Assembly (NCBI RefSeq): GCF_019061125.1
Contig: NZ_JAHQYI010000001.1
Coordinates: 620,001-684,000, forward strand
Direction of reading: 5' to 3'
Origin: Microbacterium sp. NC79
GTDB lineage: Bacteria; Actinomycetota; Actinomycetes; Actinomycetales; Microbacteriaceae
DNA length: 64,000 nt
Made by a program: the position numbers and the translations under genes. The notes below the pieces were generated by a model, which did not search any database, had not been told where the DNA came from, and saw only the letters and a program-made list of their open reading frames with translations. Of this stretch, positions 18,615 to 27,701 are shown piece after piece (position 1 is the stretch's first letter; each line of letters starts with the position of its first letter).

Positions 18615-19463
18615 TCAGGAAAAGGATCTGCGAGGGTGCAGATGGAACCCCGCGGCAATGGCGCGCATGATGATGCGTTCGGTTTGCGGCCAGTCACGCA
18701 TAACCTGCGCATAGGTGAAACGCAGAACTGTATAACCCCGCAGGGTCAGTTCGGCGTCGTGAGCGGCATCGCGCGCACGGTCCGAGGGGCTGCTGTGATG
18801 CTCATGGCCATCGGTTTGCACGACGAGCCATTCGCCTATGAGCCCGTCGACCGGACGGCCAGCGAGCCAAACCTGTTGCCTCACGGTCACTCCGCGCCTG
18901 GCCAGCCGAGTGACGAGAAATGTCTCGAGGCCCGAGTCGGCAAGGCCCGTGCACTCCTGCGCAAGGTGCTGCGCGCGGGCGCTGCGCCATCGGACAATGC
19001 GTAATGAGGCGGTATCCAGCTTCTCCTGCCGGATCGCCGACTCCCACACAGTGAGGGCGTCATCCATTGGTAGGCACTCGGCCACATGGCGTAGGGAATC
19101 GAGGGATGATTCAATCAGATCGCCCACGCCGCACGGTGTGATCGGGGTGTTCCAATGCCGTGCGTATTGTTGCGCGCCGTGCCCATTGGGGCGCATCCAT
19201 AGATGTCGTTGCGCGGTGGTTCCGGGTGGCGTCCACCAGCCTCGATGCGCGGCCGCACTGATGCAAGCAAGCCTGCCGTGATGAGTTGCGGCGCACACGA
19301 AGTCTTCATCCGCACTGTCGAGGAGTAGCCATTGTCGCTTGAGCACCGTCACGGTGCCGTCGAGGCGGCATTGGCGAATCGTTGGCGTACTAAAGCCTGC
19401 TCGAAGCGCGTGGTGTCGGTGCGCGATGCCGTTGCGTTGGGCGAGCCACATGATCAAGTCCAT
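18615..19463 (-). CDS. DUF559-like protein with possible endonuclease fold
   Basis: A 282-residue protein resembling actinobacterial DUF559 proteins: an N-terminal part of about 90 residues like the AbiEi/winged-helix lead-in, and a C-terminal part (about 185-275) reminiscent of Vsr/PD-(D/E)xK nucleases. The latter contains GLETFLVTRL, VDGLIGEWLVVQTDGHEHH and LTLRGYTVLRFTYAQV; the D...E...QTDG pattern fits a nuclease core. Cellular role is unknown. The gene is monocistronic and lies between inverted copies of a hairpin element with GGAACC arrays on both sides, suggesting an inserted segment. Confidence 0.65.
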   Translation of the reverse strand: MDLIMWLAQRNGIAHRHHALRAGFSTPTIRQCRLDGTVTVLKRQWLLLDSADEDFVCAATHHGRLACISAAAHRGWWTPPGTTAQRHLWMRPNGHGAQQYARHWNTPITPCGVGDLIESSLDSLRHVAECLPMDDALTVWESAIRQEKLDTASLRIVRWRSARAQHLAQECTGLADSGLETFLVTRLARRGVTVRQQVWLAGRPVDGLIGEWLVVQTDGHEHHSSPSDRARDAAHDAELTLRGYTVLRFTYAQVMRDWPQTERIIMRAIAAGFHLHPRRSFS

Positions 19464-19580
19464 ACCGTGATAGTCATACGTGCGGCCTCTGCGGTGGGCG
19501 CATCATCACGGATACTGAATAACCTGGCAACCGGTGGCTGATGGGGAGGAAGTAGACGGCGCGGGGCAACCCCGAGAGTA

Positions 19581-19640
19581 GGTAAATGACGCCGGAGGAG
19601 GAAAAATACGCCGAAATCTCCTTCTGTCACGTCAATTGCC
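19581..19640. repeat. Hairpin element, copy B (inverted relative to copy A)
   Basis: The ends GGTAAATGACG and CGTCAATTGCC are near-perfect inverted repeats (9 of 11). The 26-bp core at 19609-19634 is the exact complement of that in copy A. GGAACC sites follow at about 19660 and 19687. Confidence 0.8.
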
Positions 19641-19746
19641 TCCCGCCGGGACAGCGCGCGGAACCTCGGGCTGGGGGAGAGGCGGCGGAACCATTGAAAG
19701 TGCGGGTGAGACGGCCAAATGATGTGGGATGCCATAGACTCGCGCC

Positions 19747-20466
19747 GTGTCTATTTCAGCTCTTCAGAATCAATTGTCAACACCCTCCGGTTTCGCAGCC
19801 GCGGTGAAGGCGCCTAAAGGTCTCCTGGTTGGTGCACTCTCTTCACTCGTGGCCGCCGCGGCCTTTATGGGAATGAATCTCTTCCAGTTGGGGTCGGTCA
19901 GCGACTGGGACTGGCTTTACATCGAGCGTTACTTTCTCACCACCGAGGCCGTGCAATTCTCAGGCGGACGCGCGGGCCGTTCCGAGATGTGGCGCTTTCT
20001 GTTCGTGTGGGGGCCGATGGTCTTGATCCCGCTCGCTATCGTGCTGCTTATCCTGCATTTCGCAATGAAAGGCAGCAAGGGCGCCAAGTTGTTCGCTGAC
20101 TTCCAACAGCGCGGCTGGGTCGGCCGTCAGCGTTCGCTCGGCCTGAGCGCGATCAACGGCAACCGCCCGGCACCCCTCGCGCTCATCGGCCCGGCCGCGG
20201 CACCGGACGGGTACGTTGACCAGCCGGCGCTACAGTTCGGATCCTGGATGGCAACCCTCGATAAGAAGACCATCAAGAAGCTGTCGGCAGGGGCGACGAA
20301 GGCCAACGCGATCAAGGGCACACCAGCGCCGTTGGTTCATGAGAACCTCCCTGGCGACATGATTGTCGCGGCAGAACAGAAGGGTGGCGAACTCGTCGCC
20401 GTCATTCCGCCTGCCACCGGCACCAAGGGTTACAAGGTCTTGATGATCAAGGGTCAGGAAAACTAA
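19747..20466 (+). CDS. Conserved membrane protein, unknown function
   Basis: A 239-residue protein not assigned to a family. Two membrane segments are clear: about 26-46 (LVGALSSLVAAAAFMGMNLF) and about 89-108 (FVWGPMVLIPLAIVLLILHF). The first is followed by an outside-type loop rich in aromatic residues; the last 130 residues are soluble. GTG at 19747 follows no clear ribosome site. It shares a bidirectional terminator with the converging GNAT gene. Confidence 0.7.
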   Translation: MSISALQNQLSTPSGFAAAVKAPKGLLVGALSSLVAAAAFMGMNLFQLGSVSDWDWLYIERYFLTTEAVQFSGGRAGRSEMWRFLFVWGPMVLIPLAIVLLILHFAMKGSKGAKLFADFQQRGWVGRQRSLGLSAINGNRPAPLALIGPAAAPDGYVDQPALQFGSWMATLDKKTIKKLSAGATKANAIKGTPAPLVHENLPGDMIVAAEQKGGELVAVIPPATGTKGYKVLMIKGQEN

Positions 20467-20478
20467 CGTCAGCACATG

Positions 20479-20515
20479 AAAGGGCGGTGAGGACACCTTG
20501 TCCTCACCGCCCTTT
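20479..20515. terminator. Bidirectional terminator
   Basis: A perfect 17-bp inverted repeat, AAAGGGCGGTGAGGACA and its complement, with a 3-base loop. It serves the membrane-protein gene on + and the GNAT gene on -, with A/T tracts at both ends. Confidence 0.92.
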
Positions 20516-20524
20516 GTTGATCGC

Positions 20525-20980
20525 TTAGGGTGCGCTGATCTTGGCCACAACCTCGCCGTAGTCCGTCTCGCCGATGGGGGAGAATCCGACAGACTCGAAG
20601 AAGCGCTCCGGGCCGCCCTCGCCTGCTTCGTACATCACGGTGACGTGGTCAAAGCCCTTTTCAGCAGCCACGCGGCGCAACTCGCCGACGATGAAGCGGC
20701 CGACACCGCGACGCTGATCATCGGCGTCGACGTTGATACGCCACAGCACGCTGCGGAAGTGCTCTTCCAGGGCCTCGGGGTCAAAGTTGGCGCTCACGAA
20801 CGCGACAACCTCATCGCCGTCCAAGACAACGCGCTGCCATGTGGTCTGTGGGTTTACTACCGTGGCCGCGATGCCATACGAGATTGGGGCGAGAAACGCC
20901 TCCTGGCCTGGCTTGAGGCCCAGCTTGTTGACAGCGACGATGGTAGCCGCACTGAGTTCTACGAGTCGGAGGTCGGTCAT
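20525..20980 (-). CDS. GNAT family N-acetyltransferase
   Basis: A 151-residue acetyl-CoA-dependent acetyltransferase. The acetyl-CoA loop lies in NVDADDQRRGVGRFIVGEL (about 82-100, pattern Q/R-x-x-G-x-G), followed by the C-terminal FFESVGFSPIGE, typical of GNAT motif B. Substrate unknown. A single gene, terminated by the shared hairpin downstream. Confidence 0.85.
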   Translation of the reverse strand: MTDLRLVELSAATIVAVNKLGLKPGQEAFLAPISYGIAATVVNPQTTWQRVVLDGDEVVAFVSANFDPEALEEHFRSVLWRINVDADDQRRGVGRFIVGELRRVAAEKGFDHVTVMYEAGEGGPERFFESVGFSPIGETDYGEVVAKISAP

Positions 20981-21306
20981 GGGGACAGGCTAACGCGTAA
21001 ACGAGCATCAAGGCCAAGAATTCACCGGATACTGTGCACGAGACGCACGGAGGATCTGAGAAAAGCGCCGATCTTCCGGGATAACCACAAATATCCAGAT
21101 GTGAAACAATTCACGCACGCGCCCGCTCTTTTTCTCCTCTGTGCAACCTGAACGAACCGCCTCCTTGAGCTTCCGGAACCGCCTGCGCGGCCTGAGAGAG
21201 CCTGCACGGCTCGTGCGACGAATGCGACCAGATCACGCCACAGGTGCGACGAAACACCAAGGGCCGCCCCCGTGCTCGGAAAGCGGCCCTCAGTATCAAC
21301 CGGTGC
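20981..21306. other. Intergenic region, nothing recognisable apart from a terminator
   Basis: About 325 bases between the GNAT gene (transcribed leftward from 20980) and the end of the L,D-transpeptidase gene. One GGAACC occurs near 21176 and a hairpin near the right end. Short ORFs on the minus strand lack a ribosome site or domain features. Confidence 0.6.
21261..21289 (-). terminator. Probable terminator of the L,D-transpeptidase gene
   Basis: GGGCCGC and its complement GCGGCCC flank a 15-base loop 18 bases beyond the stop. No long U-run is seen. Confidence 0.5.
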
Positions 21307-22866
21307 TTAGTCGTGCACCCAAACTTCGGTTCCGATTGGCGTCCAGTCCCACAGCCACTTGGCGTTTGCCTCACTGAGGTTCATGCAGCCGTGGCTCATC
21401 TTGTTGCCAAAGTTGTCGTGCCACCAGGTGCCGTGGAAAGCCTCATCGCCGTGGTAATACATAACCCACTTGACGTCTTTCGTGCAGTAGTCATAACCGG
21501 GCACACAACCCATGTCCTGCATCACGACGTGCGAGTTGATGCGGAACGTGCCACGAGTTGATTCGTGCGGCGGAAGACCCGATGACGTCAGCATGACGCG
21601 CACGGTCTCGCCGTTTTCCCACACATACACCGTTTGCTCGCTGACATCGACTTCAATCCAGCGCTCGAGCGTTGTTTCTTTGGGAGCCACCGTCGTTACG
21701 GTCAGCGGGTAGTGTCCGCCCTTGCCTGATTCAAGCTGCGCGGCAAACTCGGTGGCGATGTTCGAGACGTCGCCAATCGTGCGGCCCTCGACACCCTCCT
21801 TGGTGTAGATCGAGTCGGGAAGCTGTGAACCTTCGCGGTCGACCAGCTTCACGCCGTCAACCGGCTGCCGGTCGACCTTAGCTGCGAGAGTGGCAGTGAA
21901 CTTTTCAATCTCCGCTTTGTCTGCCGTGATCGTCACGGTTCCGTCGTCAGCGATGGTTGGTGTGATCCACGTTGAGGCGAGTGCAGGATCGACCGGAACC
22001 GTGCGCTCGTCGCCGACGTAGAAGCCCATGTCTGCGGTGAGCGCATTGACCTCATCGGCCGCGGCCTGCGCTTCTTCGGTCGTCAAGAGTGCCGGAATTG
22101 CGACGCTCGTCACGTCGACAGCCGCTTCACCCTTTTCTGAGGCGACGGCCTTTTCCAGTGCGGCGTGCACGGTGTCGAGTGACACGCCCTCGCCGTCGGT
22201 CGCGGGTGTCACCGAGTAGTTGCCCGTTGCCTTATCGAGGGTTACCGTCGCGTCGATCGGGTCGACGTAGAGGTCGGGGAGTGCATCGCGAAGCGCAGCG
22301 AGTGCCTTCGTTTCGTCGATCACAATAGGCGCGTGAGCGGCGGCGCTGCCCCAGCTGCCAAACTTCCATGCGGGTGCCGCGCTGAAGGCCTCAGCGGCAG
22401 CGGCTTCGGCGTCAACGCTTGCGCCCAGATCTGCACCCGTGAGGGTGACAGCACCCGACGGCGTATTGAGAGTCACAGCGGCGTCGGCAACGCGAGCCGT
22501 GATCGCATTGGCAGCTGCCGACTGCGTGAGCCCGCCGACAGGCACGCCAGCGGCACTGACACCGGGAGCGATAAGCGTCATCGAGGCGATAACGAGGCCT
22601 GCGACAACACCGGCGGCTGGGATGGCGATCCACGGCCAACGGCGCTTGCGCTTCTTTGGCTCGTCGCTCGCAGGAGCCCAGGCATACACCGGAGCGCTAG
22701 CGGCAGCGCTCTCGTCTGGCGCAACGTTCGCGACTGAGCCATCGGTTCCGTCTGCGGCAGTGGTCTCGTCGGAGGCCGCCTGAACGGCTGCGGAGTCGTC
22801 GCTGACGGCTGCGTCCTCGACGGAATTCTCCGGAGCGCTGTCGCGCTCCTCATGTGCGTTGGCCAA
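21307..22866 (-). CDS. L,D-transpeptidase with YkuD catalytic domain, membrane anchored
   Basis: Cell-wall enzyme forming 3-3 peptide cross-links. The 519 residues have an acidic N-terminal tail (1-75), one membrane helix (about 78-105, WPWIAIPAAGVVAGLVIA), two peptidoglycan-binding-type repeats (about 110-380) and a YkuD domain (about 395-519). The catalytic motif includes His in FHGTWWHDNFG and the Cys-containing SHGCMNLS. The tail lies inside and the catalytic domain outside the cell. A single gene. Confidence 0.92.
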   Translation of the reverse strand: MANAHEERDSAPENSVEDAAVSDDSAAVQAASDETTAADGTDGSVANVAPDESAAASAPVYAWAPASDEPKKRKRRWPWIAIPAAGVVAGLVIASMTLIAPGVSAAGVPVGGLTQSAAANAITARVADAAVTLNTPSGAVTLTGADLGASVDAEAAAAEAFSAAPAWKFGSWGSAAAHAPIVIDETKALAALRDALPDLYVDPIDATVTLDKATGNYSVTPATDGEGVSLDTVHAALEKAVASEKGEAAVDVTSVAIPALLTTEEAQAAADEVNALTADMGFYVGDERTVPVDPALASTWITPTIADDGTVTITADKAEIEKFTATLAAKVDRQPVDGVKLVDREGSQLPDSIYTKEGVEGRTIGDVSNIATEFAAQLESGKGGHYPLTVTTVAPKETTLERWIEVDVSEQTVYVWENGETVRVMLTSSGLPPHESTRGTFRINSHVVMQDMGCVPGYDYCTKDVKWVMYYHGDEAFHGTWWHDNFGNKMSHGCMNLSEANAKWLWDWTPIGTEVWVHD

Positions 22867-23010
22867 GTTGGGCCCCCTTCATCAGTCCCCAACCCCAATC
22901 GTAAATGAGGACGCCAGCATAAAAGGCGGGATCGGATCACAGTTCTGTCGCGATTACCTCCCGACTTCCTGCGCATCGTGATTTCGCTTGCGACGTGCTG
23001 TTTCTTGCGG

Positions 23011-23043
23011 GTTTGTTTACCGGCTTAACTTTAGCCATACACT
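23011..23043 (+). promoter_or_regulatory. Promoter and possible repressor half-site before the first GH20 gene
   Basis: TACACT (23038-23043) is six bases before the GTG at 23050, fitting a leaderless start. GTTTGTTTAC at 23011-23020 matches the first seven bases of the arms of the palindrome before the ROK regulator gene, suggesting shared control. Confidence 0.4.
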
Positions 23044-23049
23044 GGCGCC

Positions 23050-25089
23050 GTGACCTTGAATCTTGCCAATCTCAGCCCGTCGCTCGCACGCATCGGCCGT
23101 GTTCGTCTTTATCGCAGTGTCGCGATCGCTGGCCGCGATGGGGTGCACGACGTCGTGGTCGAGGGGCGACGTATCGTCGGCATCGGAACCTTCGCGCGCG
23201 ACGAATTTCCGGAGGGAACGGTCGACATTGATGCCGCAGGCTTGACGCTGTCACCTGGACGTGCCGGGGGCGGAACCATTGCTGACGGCACGACCACACG
23301 CATCGTCTCGTCCCTGGCTGGGTCTGCAGTCTCATCCGGTGCGAGCGGAGAAATGCAGAATCTGGCAACGGCAGTTCCGCCAACAGACGGACCCGATCCG
23401 CGCGGAGTGATTCGCGAACATGCCATTGCCGACCTGGTGCTGGAAGACCTCCTTCAGAACGAGGGGGCACCTGGGCGGGTATGTGAAGTGCTCGTGGCGG
23501 GGCAGGTCGCGTATCCGGCTGGACAGCACAACGCGGGTGAGATCGTGCTGCCACTTGTCGCCCGCGACGACAGTGTGATTCCGCGCGTGCAGCGTATCGG
23601 CGATTGTGGCCACGACCGTGTTCGGTTTGGGGTGGTCACGGGCGAAGCGGCTGGCGGCGTGCGGGCGCTCCTCGGCGAGGCCGATTGCGACGGAGTATCG
23701 GTCACGACCCAGGTCGCAGCGGGGGCCGCAGAGGGGGTTCGCATTGTCGTTGCGAGCGATGGCGTTACGCTTTCAGCAGGGTCGCCCGCTGGGCTGGTGC
23801 GCGCGGCGGCTGCCCTCGACCAGCTTCGCGACGCTGACCGGACGGCACCGACTGGCCAGTGGGATGCGGACGCCCCCGCGTACTCGTGGCGCGGCCTCAT
23901 GCTGGATGTCGCTCGCCACTTCCGACCGGTCAGTGACGTGGAGCGCATCCTCCTCCTGATGGCGCGTCACCGTCTGAATGTGCTGCACCTGCATCTCACC
24001 GATGACCAGGGGTGGCGCTATGAGGTTCCGGGCTACCCGCGCTTGGCGACGGTGGGCGCAACCAGAGCGGAGACGCAACGCGGGCATGGTCCGCAGAGTG
24101 CCGTTGTCATCGGGGAGCACTCGGGCTTTTACACTCGTGCAGATTTGGAACGCATCGTGGCGTATGCCGATGCGCTTCACATCACCGTGGTTCCTGAGGT
24201 GGAATTCCCCGGGCACGTGCAGGCGGCCATCGCCGCCTATCCTGATCTCGCTACTACCGGTGATGTGCCTACTACTCCGTGGCCGCGGTTCGGGCTGAAC
24301 CCGCACACGCTCAATCTCCGTCCCGAAACGCTGGAGTTTTGCCGAGCGGCGATTGCGGCCCTTGTCGATGTCTTTCCATCGCGGTGGATCGGCGTCGGCG
24401 GCGATGAGGTGCCGACGGCACAGTGGGCAGCAGACGATGTCACGCGCGAGCGGATGGCTGAGCTCGGCATCGATGACGTTCATGGCGTGCAACCGTGGTT
24501 CACCTCTCAGCTCGTCAGTATCGTCGAGGAGTTCGGACGCGCACCCTTCGCGTGGGATGAGGTGCTGGCCGGCCCCATCGACCCCAGCCTGCTGGTTGGT
24601 ATTTGGCGAGGCCATGTTGCCGCTCGTGCAGCGCGTCGCCGTGGGCACGATTTCATCTGGTGCTCTGATCTCGAGGCCTACCTGGATTACCGCCAGGGCG
24701 AGGGGGCAGACGAACCGATTCCCGTCGGGCCGCCCCTCACGGTGGAAGATACCTGGCGGTTTACTGTCCCCGAGGGCGCTCGCGGCGGCCAGGCAAACGT
24801 CTGGACCGAACACCTTCCCACCCGTGACCGTGTGGATTTCGCCTTCTTTCCTCGCCTTGCGGTGATCGCCGAGCGGCTGTGGGCCGGCGGGGAACCGGGG
24901 GAGTGGAACGAGTTTGCGCGCCTGCTGCCAACGCACGTGCAGCGGCTGGAGGAGTGGGGCGTCTCGTATCGACCCTTCGATGGACCTCGACCTGACCAAC
25001 GCGTGCCAGGGGTTCCCGGTGTTCCACGCTCGCGAGAAGAGCGCGAACGCATCGTCGCAGGCCTCGTCGCCGACATCGGCGATGTGTAA
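23050..25089 (+). CDS. Beta-N-acetylhexosaminidase (GH20) with an amidohydrolase-like N-terminus
   Basis: Releases terminal N-acetylhexosamine from chito-oligosaccharides. The catalytic GH20 barrel spans about residues 280-640, with HLHLTDDQGWRYEVPGYP and the Asp-Glu pair in IGVGGDEVP. A GH20 N-terminal domain occupies about 200-275. Residues 1-69 instead read like the beta-sandwich start of an amidohydrolase (GVHDVVVEGRRIVGIG ... DAAGLTLSPG) and stop just before the expected metal-binding motif. Residues 70-195 match nothing I recognise. It has no signal peptide, so the enzyme is probably cytoplasmic. It precedes the ROK/transport operon. Confidence 0.85.
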   Translation: MTLNLANLSPSLARIGRVRLYRSVAIAGRDGVHDVVVEGRRIVGIGTFARDEFPEGTVDIDAAGLTLSPGRAGGGTIADGTTTRIVSSLAGSAVSSGASGEMQNLATAVPPTDGPDPRGVIREHAIADLVLEDLLQNEGAPGRVCEVLVAGQVAYPAGQHNAGEIVLPLVARDDSVIPRVQRIGDCGHDRVRFGVVTGEAAGGVRALLGEADCDGVSVTTQVAAGAAEGVRIVVASDGVTLSAGSPAGLVRAAAALDQLRDADRTAPTGQWDADAPAYSWRGLMLDVARHFRPVSDVERILLLMARHRLNVLHLHLTDDQGWRYEVPGYPRLATVGATRAETQRGHGPQSAVVIGEHSGFYTRADLERIVAYADALHITVVPEVEFPGHVQAAIAAYPDLATTGDVPTTPWPRFGLNPHTLNLRPETLEFCRAAIAALVDVFPSRWIGVGGDEVPTAQWAADDVTRERMAELGIDDVHGVQPWFTSQLVSIVEEFGRAPFAWDEVLAGPIDPSLLVGIWRGHVAARAARRRGHDFIWCSDLEAYLDYRQGEGADEPIPVGPPLTVEDTWRFTVPEGARGGQANVWTEHLPTRDRVDFAFFPRLAVIAERLWAGGEPGEWNEFARLLPTHVQRLEEWGVSYRPFDGPRPDQRVPGVPGVPRSREERERIVAGLVADIGDV

Positions 25090-25137
25090 CGAATCTGTAA
25101 CAGGAGAAGAGAATTTGATGATTGCTCTTGCGTTTGA

Positions 25138-25164
25138 GTTTGTTCGTAAGGTCTACTAACAAAC
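25138..25164 (+). promoter_or_regulatory. ROK-type operator before the nag transport operon
   Basis: GTTTGTTCGTA and TACTAACAAAC form 11-bp arms (10 of 11 matching) around AGGTC, four bases before the regulator's ATG. Size and A/T-rich arms fit NagC/XylR-family operators, implying autoregulation. Confidence 0.55.
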
Positions 25165-25167
25165 ATC

Positions 25168-26352
25168 ATGATGGCATCGGAAGCGCAAGGTAGCGCAACA
25201 CCACAGGCAACCCAGGTGCGGGTCGCGCAGTTTCCCACTGCACGTTCGGCTCGCTCCCGCGGCAAGGTGTTGCCGGAGCATGCCCGCAACCACAATCGAT
25301 CCCTCGTGTTACAAACCCTCTTCCATGAGGGAGCGATGAGCCGTGCCGACCTGTCGCGTGAAACGGGGCTGACGCGCGTCACGATCTCTGATCTGGTTGC
25401 CGAACTCATCGATGACGGCATCGTCGCCGAAAGGGGACTGCGCGAGGGCAATCGTCCTGGCAAGCCGGCAACGCTGGTCGATATCGACCGCCCCGGACAC
25501 CAGATCATTAGCATCGACCTGTCTGAGCCTGACGTCTTCCGTGGAGCGATACTCACCCTCGATGGCGAGATCGTCGTTCGCGTTGATGAGCACGGAGCGC
25601 ACGGCATTACCGGCGACGCCGCACTCGGAGCCACGATCGAGCTGGCCCGCACGCTGGTTTCGCAAGCCACTGCGCCTCTGCTCGGTATCGGTATCGGCAC
25701 GCCCGGTGTGGTCAACCTCGACGGCGTCGTGCTGACCGCACCAAACTTCGGCTGGCGCGATGTGCCGATGCGCGACCGCGTGCATGCTGCCACCGGTCTG
25801 CCTGTGGTCGTGGCAAATGACGCCAACGTTGCTGTGCTCGCCGAGCAGACGTTCGGTGGTGCCACCGCAGACACCCTCCTCGTCCGCGTCGGACTCGGTG
25901 TTGGTTCCGGCCTCTTGGCCGCGGGCCAGGCGATGATCGGCGGCCACTTCGCCGCAGGTGAAATCGGCCACGTCACCGTCGCAACCGACGGCGGACCCCA
26001 GTGTGCGTGCGGCAAAGTCGGCTGCTTGGAAGCGTGGCTTGCGGTGCCAGCCCTCGTCGCCCGCATCGCAGCGACTGGCGACCGCGAGGGTGTGCTTCGT
26101 GACGCAGGAGAACGCCTCGGCATCGCGTTAGCGCCCGTCATCGGCGTGCTCGACCTCTCGGAGATCGTCATCGCGGGGCCGGAAGAACTTCTGGGCGGAA
26201 TCCTCATGGACACCGCGTTGACGACAGTGCGGGCACGCACCCTCGCGGGGATCCACGACGGCGTCGACATGCGGCTCTCTGAACAGGGCCCAGACATTGT
26301 TTTGCGCGGAGCAGCCGTCATGGTGCTCGCGACTCAACTTGGAGTGTTTTAG
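25168..26352 (+). CDS. ROK family transcriptional repressor (NagC/XylR type)
   Basis: A 394-residue sugar-responsive repressor. A winged helix-turn-helix lies at about 45-100 (MSRADLSRETGLTRVTISDL). The ROK sugar-binding part follows (about 110-390) with GIGIGTPGVV, the GEIGHVTV motif and the zinc motif CACGKVGCLE. It lacks the DxGGTK ATP loop, so it is a regulator and not a kinase. It heads the operon with the binding protein and permeases, and a palindrome lies directly in front. The ligand is probably an amino sugar or its phosphate, inferred from nagB and the kinase downstream. Confidence 0.88.
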   Translation: MMASEAQGSATPQATQVRVAQFPTARSARSRGKVLPEHARNHNRSLVLQTLFHEGAMSRADLSRETGLTRVTISDLVAELIDDGIVAERGLREGNRPGKPATLVDIDRPGHQIISIDLSEPDVFRGAILTLDGEIVVRVDEHGAHGITGDAALGATIELARTLVSQATAPLLGIGIGTPGVVNLDGVVLTAPNFGWRDVPMRDRVHAATGLPVVVANDANVAVLAEQTFGGATADTLLVRVGLGVGSGLLAAGQAMIGGHFAAGEIGHVTVATDGGPQCACGKVGCLEAWLAVPALVARIAATGDREGVLRDAGERLGIALAPVIGVLDLSEIVIAGPEELLGGILMDTALTTVRARTLAGIHDGVDMRLSEQGPDIVLRGAAVMVLATQLGVF

Positions 26353-26408
26353 GACGCTTCGATCGGGCATAGACGCCCACCCACCCACCAAGAAACAAAG
26401 GACAAACT

Positions 26409-27689
26409 ATGAACCGGAAGCTCGCTGCGGTCGCCACTTTTGGCGTTGCCGCTCTTGCACTTGCGGGTTGCTCCAGCGCGGCCAATGACGGCGGCAACGG
26501 CGGCGACAACGGAGGATCGGCCGAAACGGGCGAACTCACCGTTTGGATTATCGGATCGGACACGCCCCAGGACGCTCGCGACTACCTGAAGGAGACCTTC
26601 GAGGCGGAGAACGAGGGTTGGACTCTCGCGATCGAAGAGAAGACCTGGGCTGACACCAACGACGCATACGTTGCAGCACTCGGCTCGAGCGACGCACCTG
26701 ACGTCGTCGAGGTCGGAAACACGCAGGCTCAGGGCTTCATCGACCAGGGTCTGCTGCTCGACATCACGAGCGAGAAGGAAGCACTCGGCGGCGACACCAT
26801 GCTGCAGAGCTTCGTTGAGCTCGGCTCGGCTGATGACGCACTGTACGCCGTGCCGTACTACGCAGGTTCGCGCATCGTCTTCTACTCGCCCGAGGTTTTC
26901 ACTGGCGAACCGCCTGCGACGCTGGAAGAGTACGTTGCCGCTGGTAAGGCAATGAAGACCGACACCCGCTCGGGCATCTGGGCACCGGGTAAGGACTGGT
27001 ACAACGCTCTCGCATTCGTCTGGGCAAACGGCGGCGAAGTTGCTGTCAAGGACGGCGACAAGTGGGACGCACAGTTCTCCTCGCCCGAGTCGATCAAAGG
27101 CCTCGAAATGCTTCAGGACGTATACCTGAACGCGAACGTTGCTCCGGCTGACTCGAACGAAGCTGACCCGCAGGTTCCGTTCTGCCTCGGCGAGACCGGC
27201 TTCCTGTCGGCTCCGTCGTGGGTCAAGTGGTCGATCCTGGCAGCGGCTGACGCTGACAACCCGGGTTGCCCCGACACCTACGGCAAGGACCTGCAGGCTA
27301 TGCCCCTCCCGGGCATGAAGGCTGGCGAAGCTGCACCGGTATTCGCTGGTGGTTCCTCGATCGCTGTTGCGTTCAAGTCGGATGCACAGGACAAGGCGAA
27401 GGCCGCTGTTGCGATCATGCTGTCGGACGGATACCAGAAGATCATGGCTGAGAACGGTCTGATCCCGGCGCTGACGACGCAGGCACAGTTCCTGCCTGAC
27501 GACGAGATCACCAAGGCTTCTGCTGCGGCAACGGCGGCTTCGCGCGCTGTTCCGGCGAGCGCTAACTGGGCTGGTGTTGAGGCTTCGCTGGTCATCCCAG
27601 ACACGCTGGTCAAGATCGCTCAGGGTGGCGACATCAAGCCGCTGGCTGAGGAACTCGACAAGAAGATCGAAGAGATCCTCAACAAGTAG
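26409..27689 (+). CDS. Sugar ABC transporter substrate-binding lipoprotein (family 1)
   Basis: Extracytoplasmic receptor of 426 residues. The signal peptide ends in a lipobox, LALAGCSS (Cys at about 21), followed by a Gly/Asn/Asp-rich linker. The mature part has the family-1 fold with ELTVWIIGSDTPQ and APDVVEVGNTQAQ. Context (hexosaminidase, N-acetylglucosamine-type kinase, nagB) points to chitobiose or N-acetylglucosamine as ligand, like the NgcE or DasA proteins of Streptomyces. A terminator-like hairpin separates it from the permeases, which would keep its expression higher. Confidence 0.88.
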   Translation: MNRKLAAVATFGVAALALAGCSSAANDGGNGGDNGGSAETGELTVWIIGSDTPQDARDYLKETFEAENEGWTLAIEEKTWADTNDAYVAALGSSDAPDVVEVGNTQAQGFIDQGLLLDITSEKEALGGDTMLQSFVELGSADDALYAVPYYAGSRIVFYSPEVFTGEPPATLEEYVAAGKAMKTDTRSGIWAPGKDWYNALAFVWANGGEVAVKDGDKWDAQFSSPESIKGLEMLQDVYLNANVAPADSNEADPQVPFCLGETGFLSAPSWVKWSILAAADADNPGCPDTYGKDLQAMPLPGMKAGEAAPVFAGGSSIAVAFKSDAQDKAKAAVAIMLSDGYQKIMAENGLIPALTTQAQFLPDDEITKASAAATAASRAVPASANWAGVEASLVIPDTLVKIAQGGDIKPLAEELDKKIEEILNK

Positions 27690-27701
27690 TAACAAGCTGG
27701 A

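Noticed and set aside
20981..21306. Possible small genes in the gap before the L,D-transpeptidase
   Set aside because: Short frames lack ribosome sites, domain features and consistent codon use.
25118..25159. 13-codon ORF MIALAFEFVRKVY before the ROK gene
   Set aside because: It lies across the operator palindrome and its ribosome-site spacing is poor; more likely chance.
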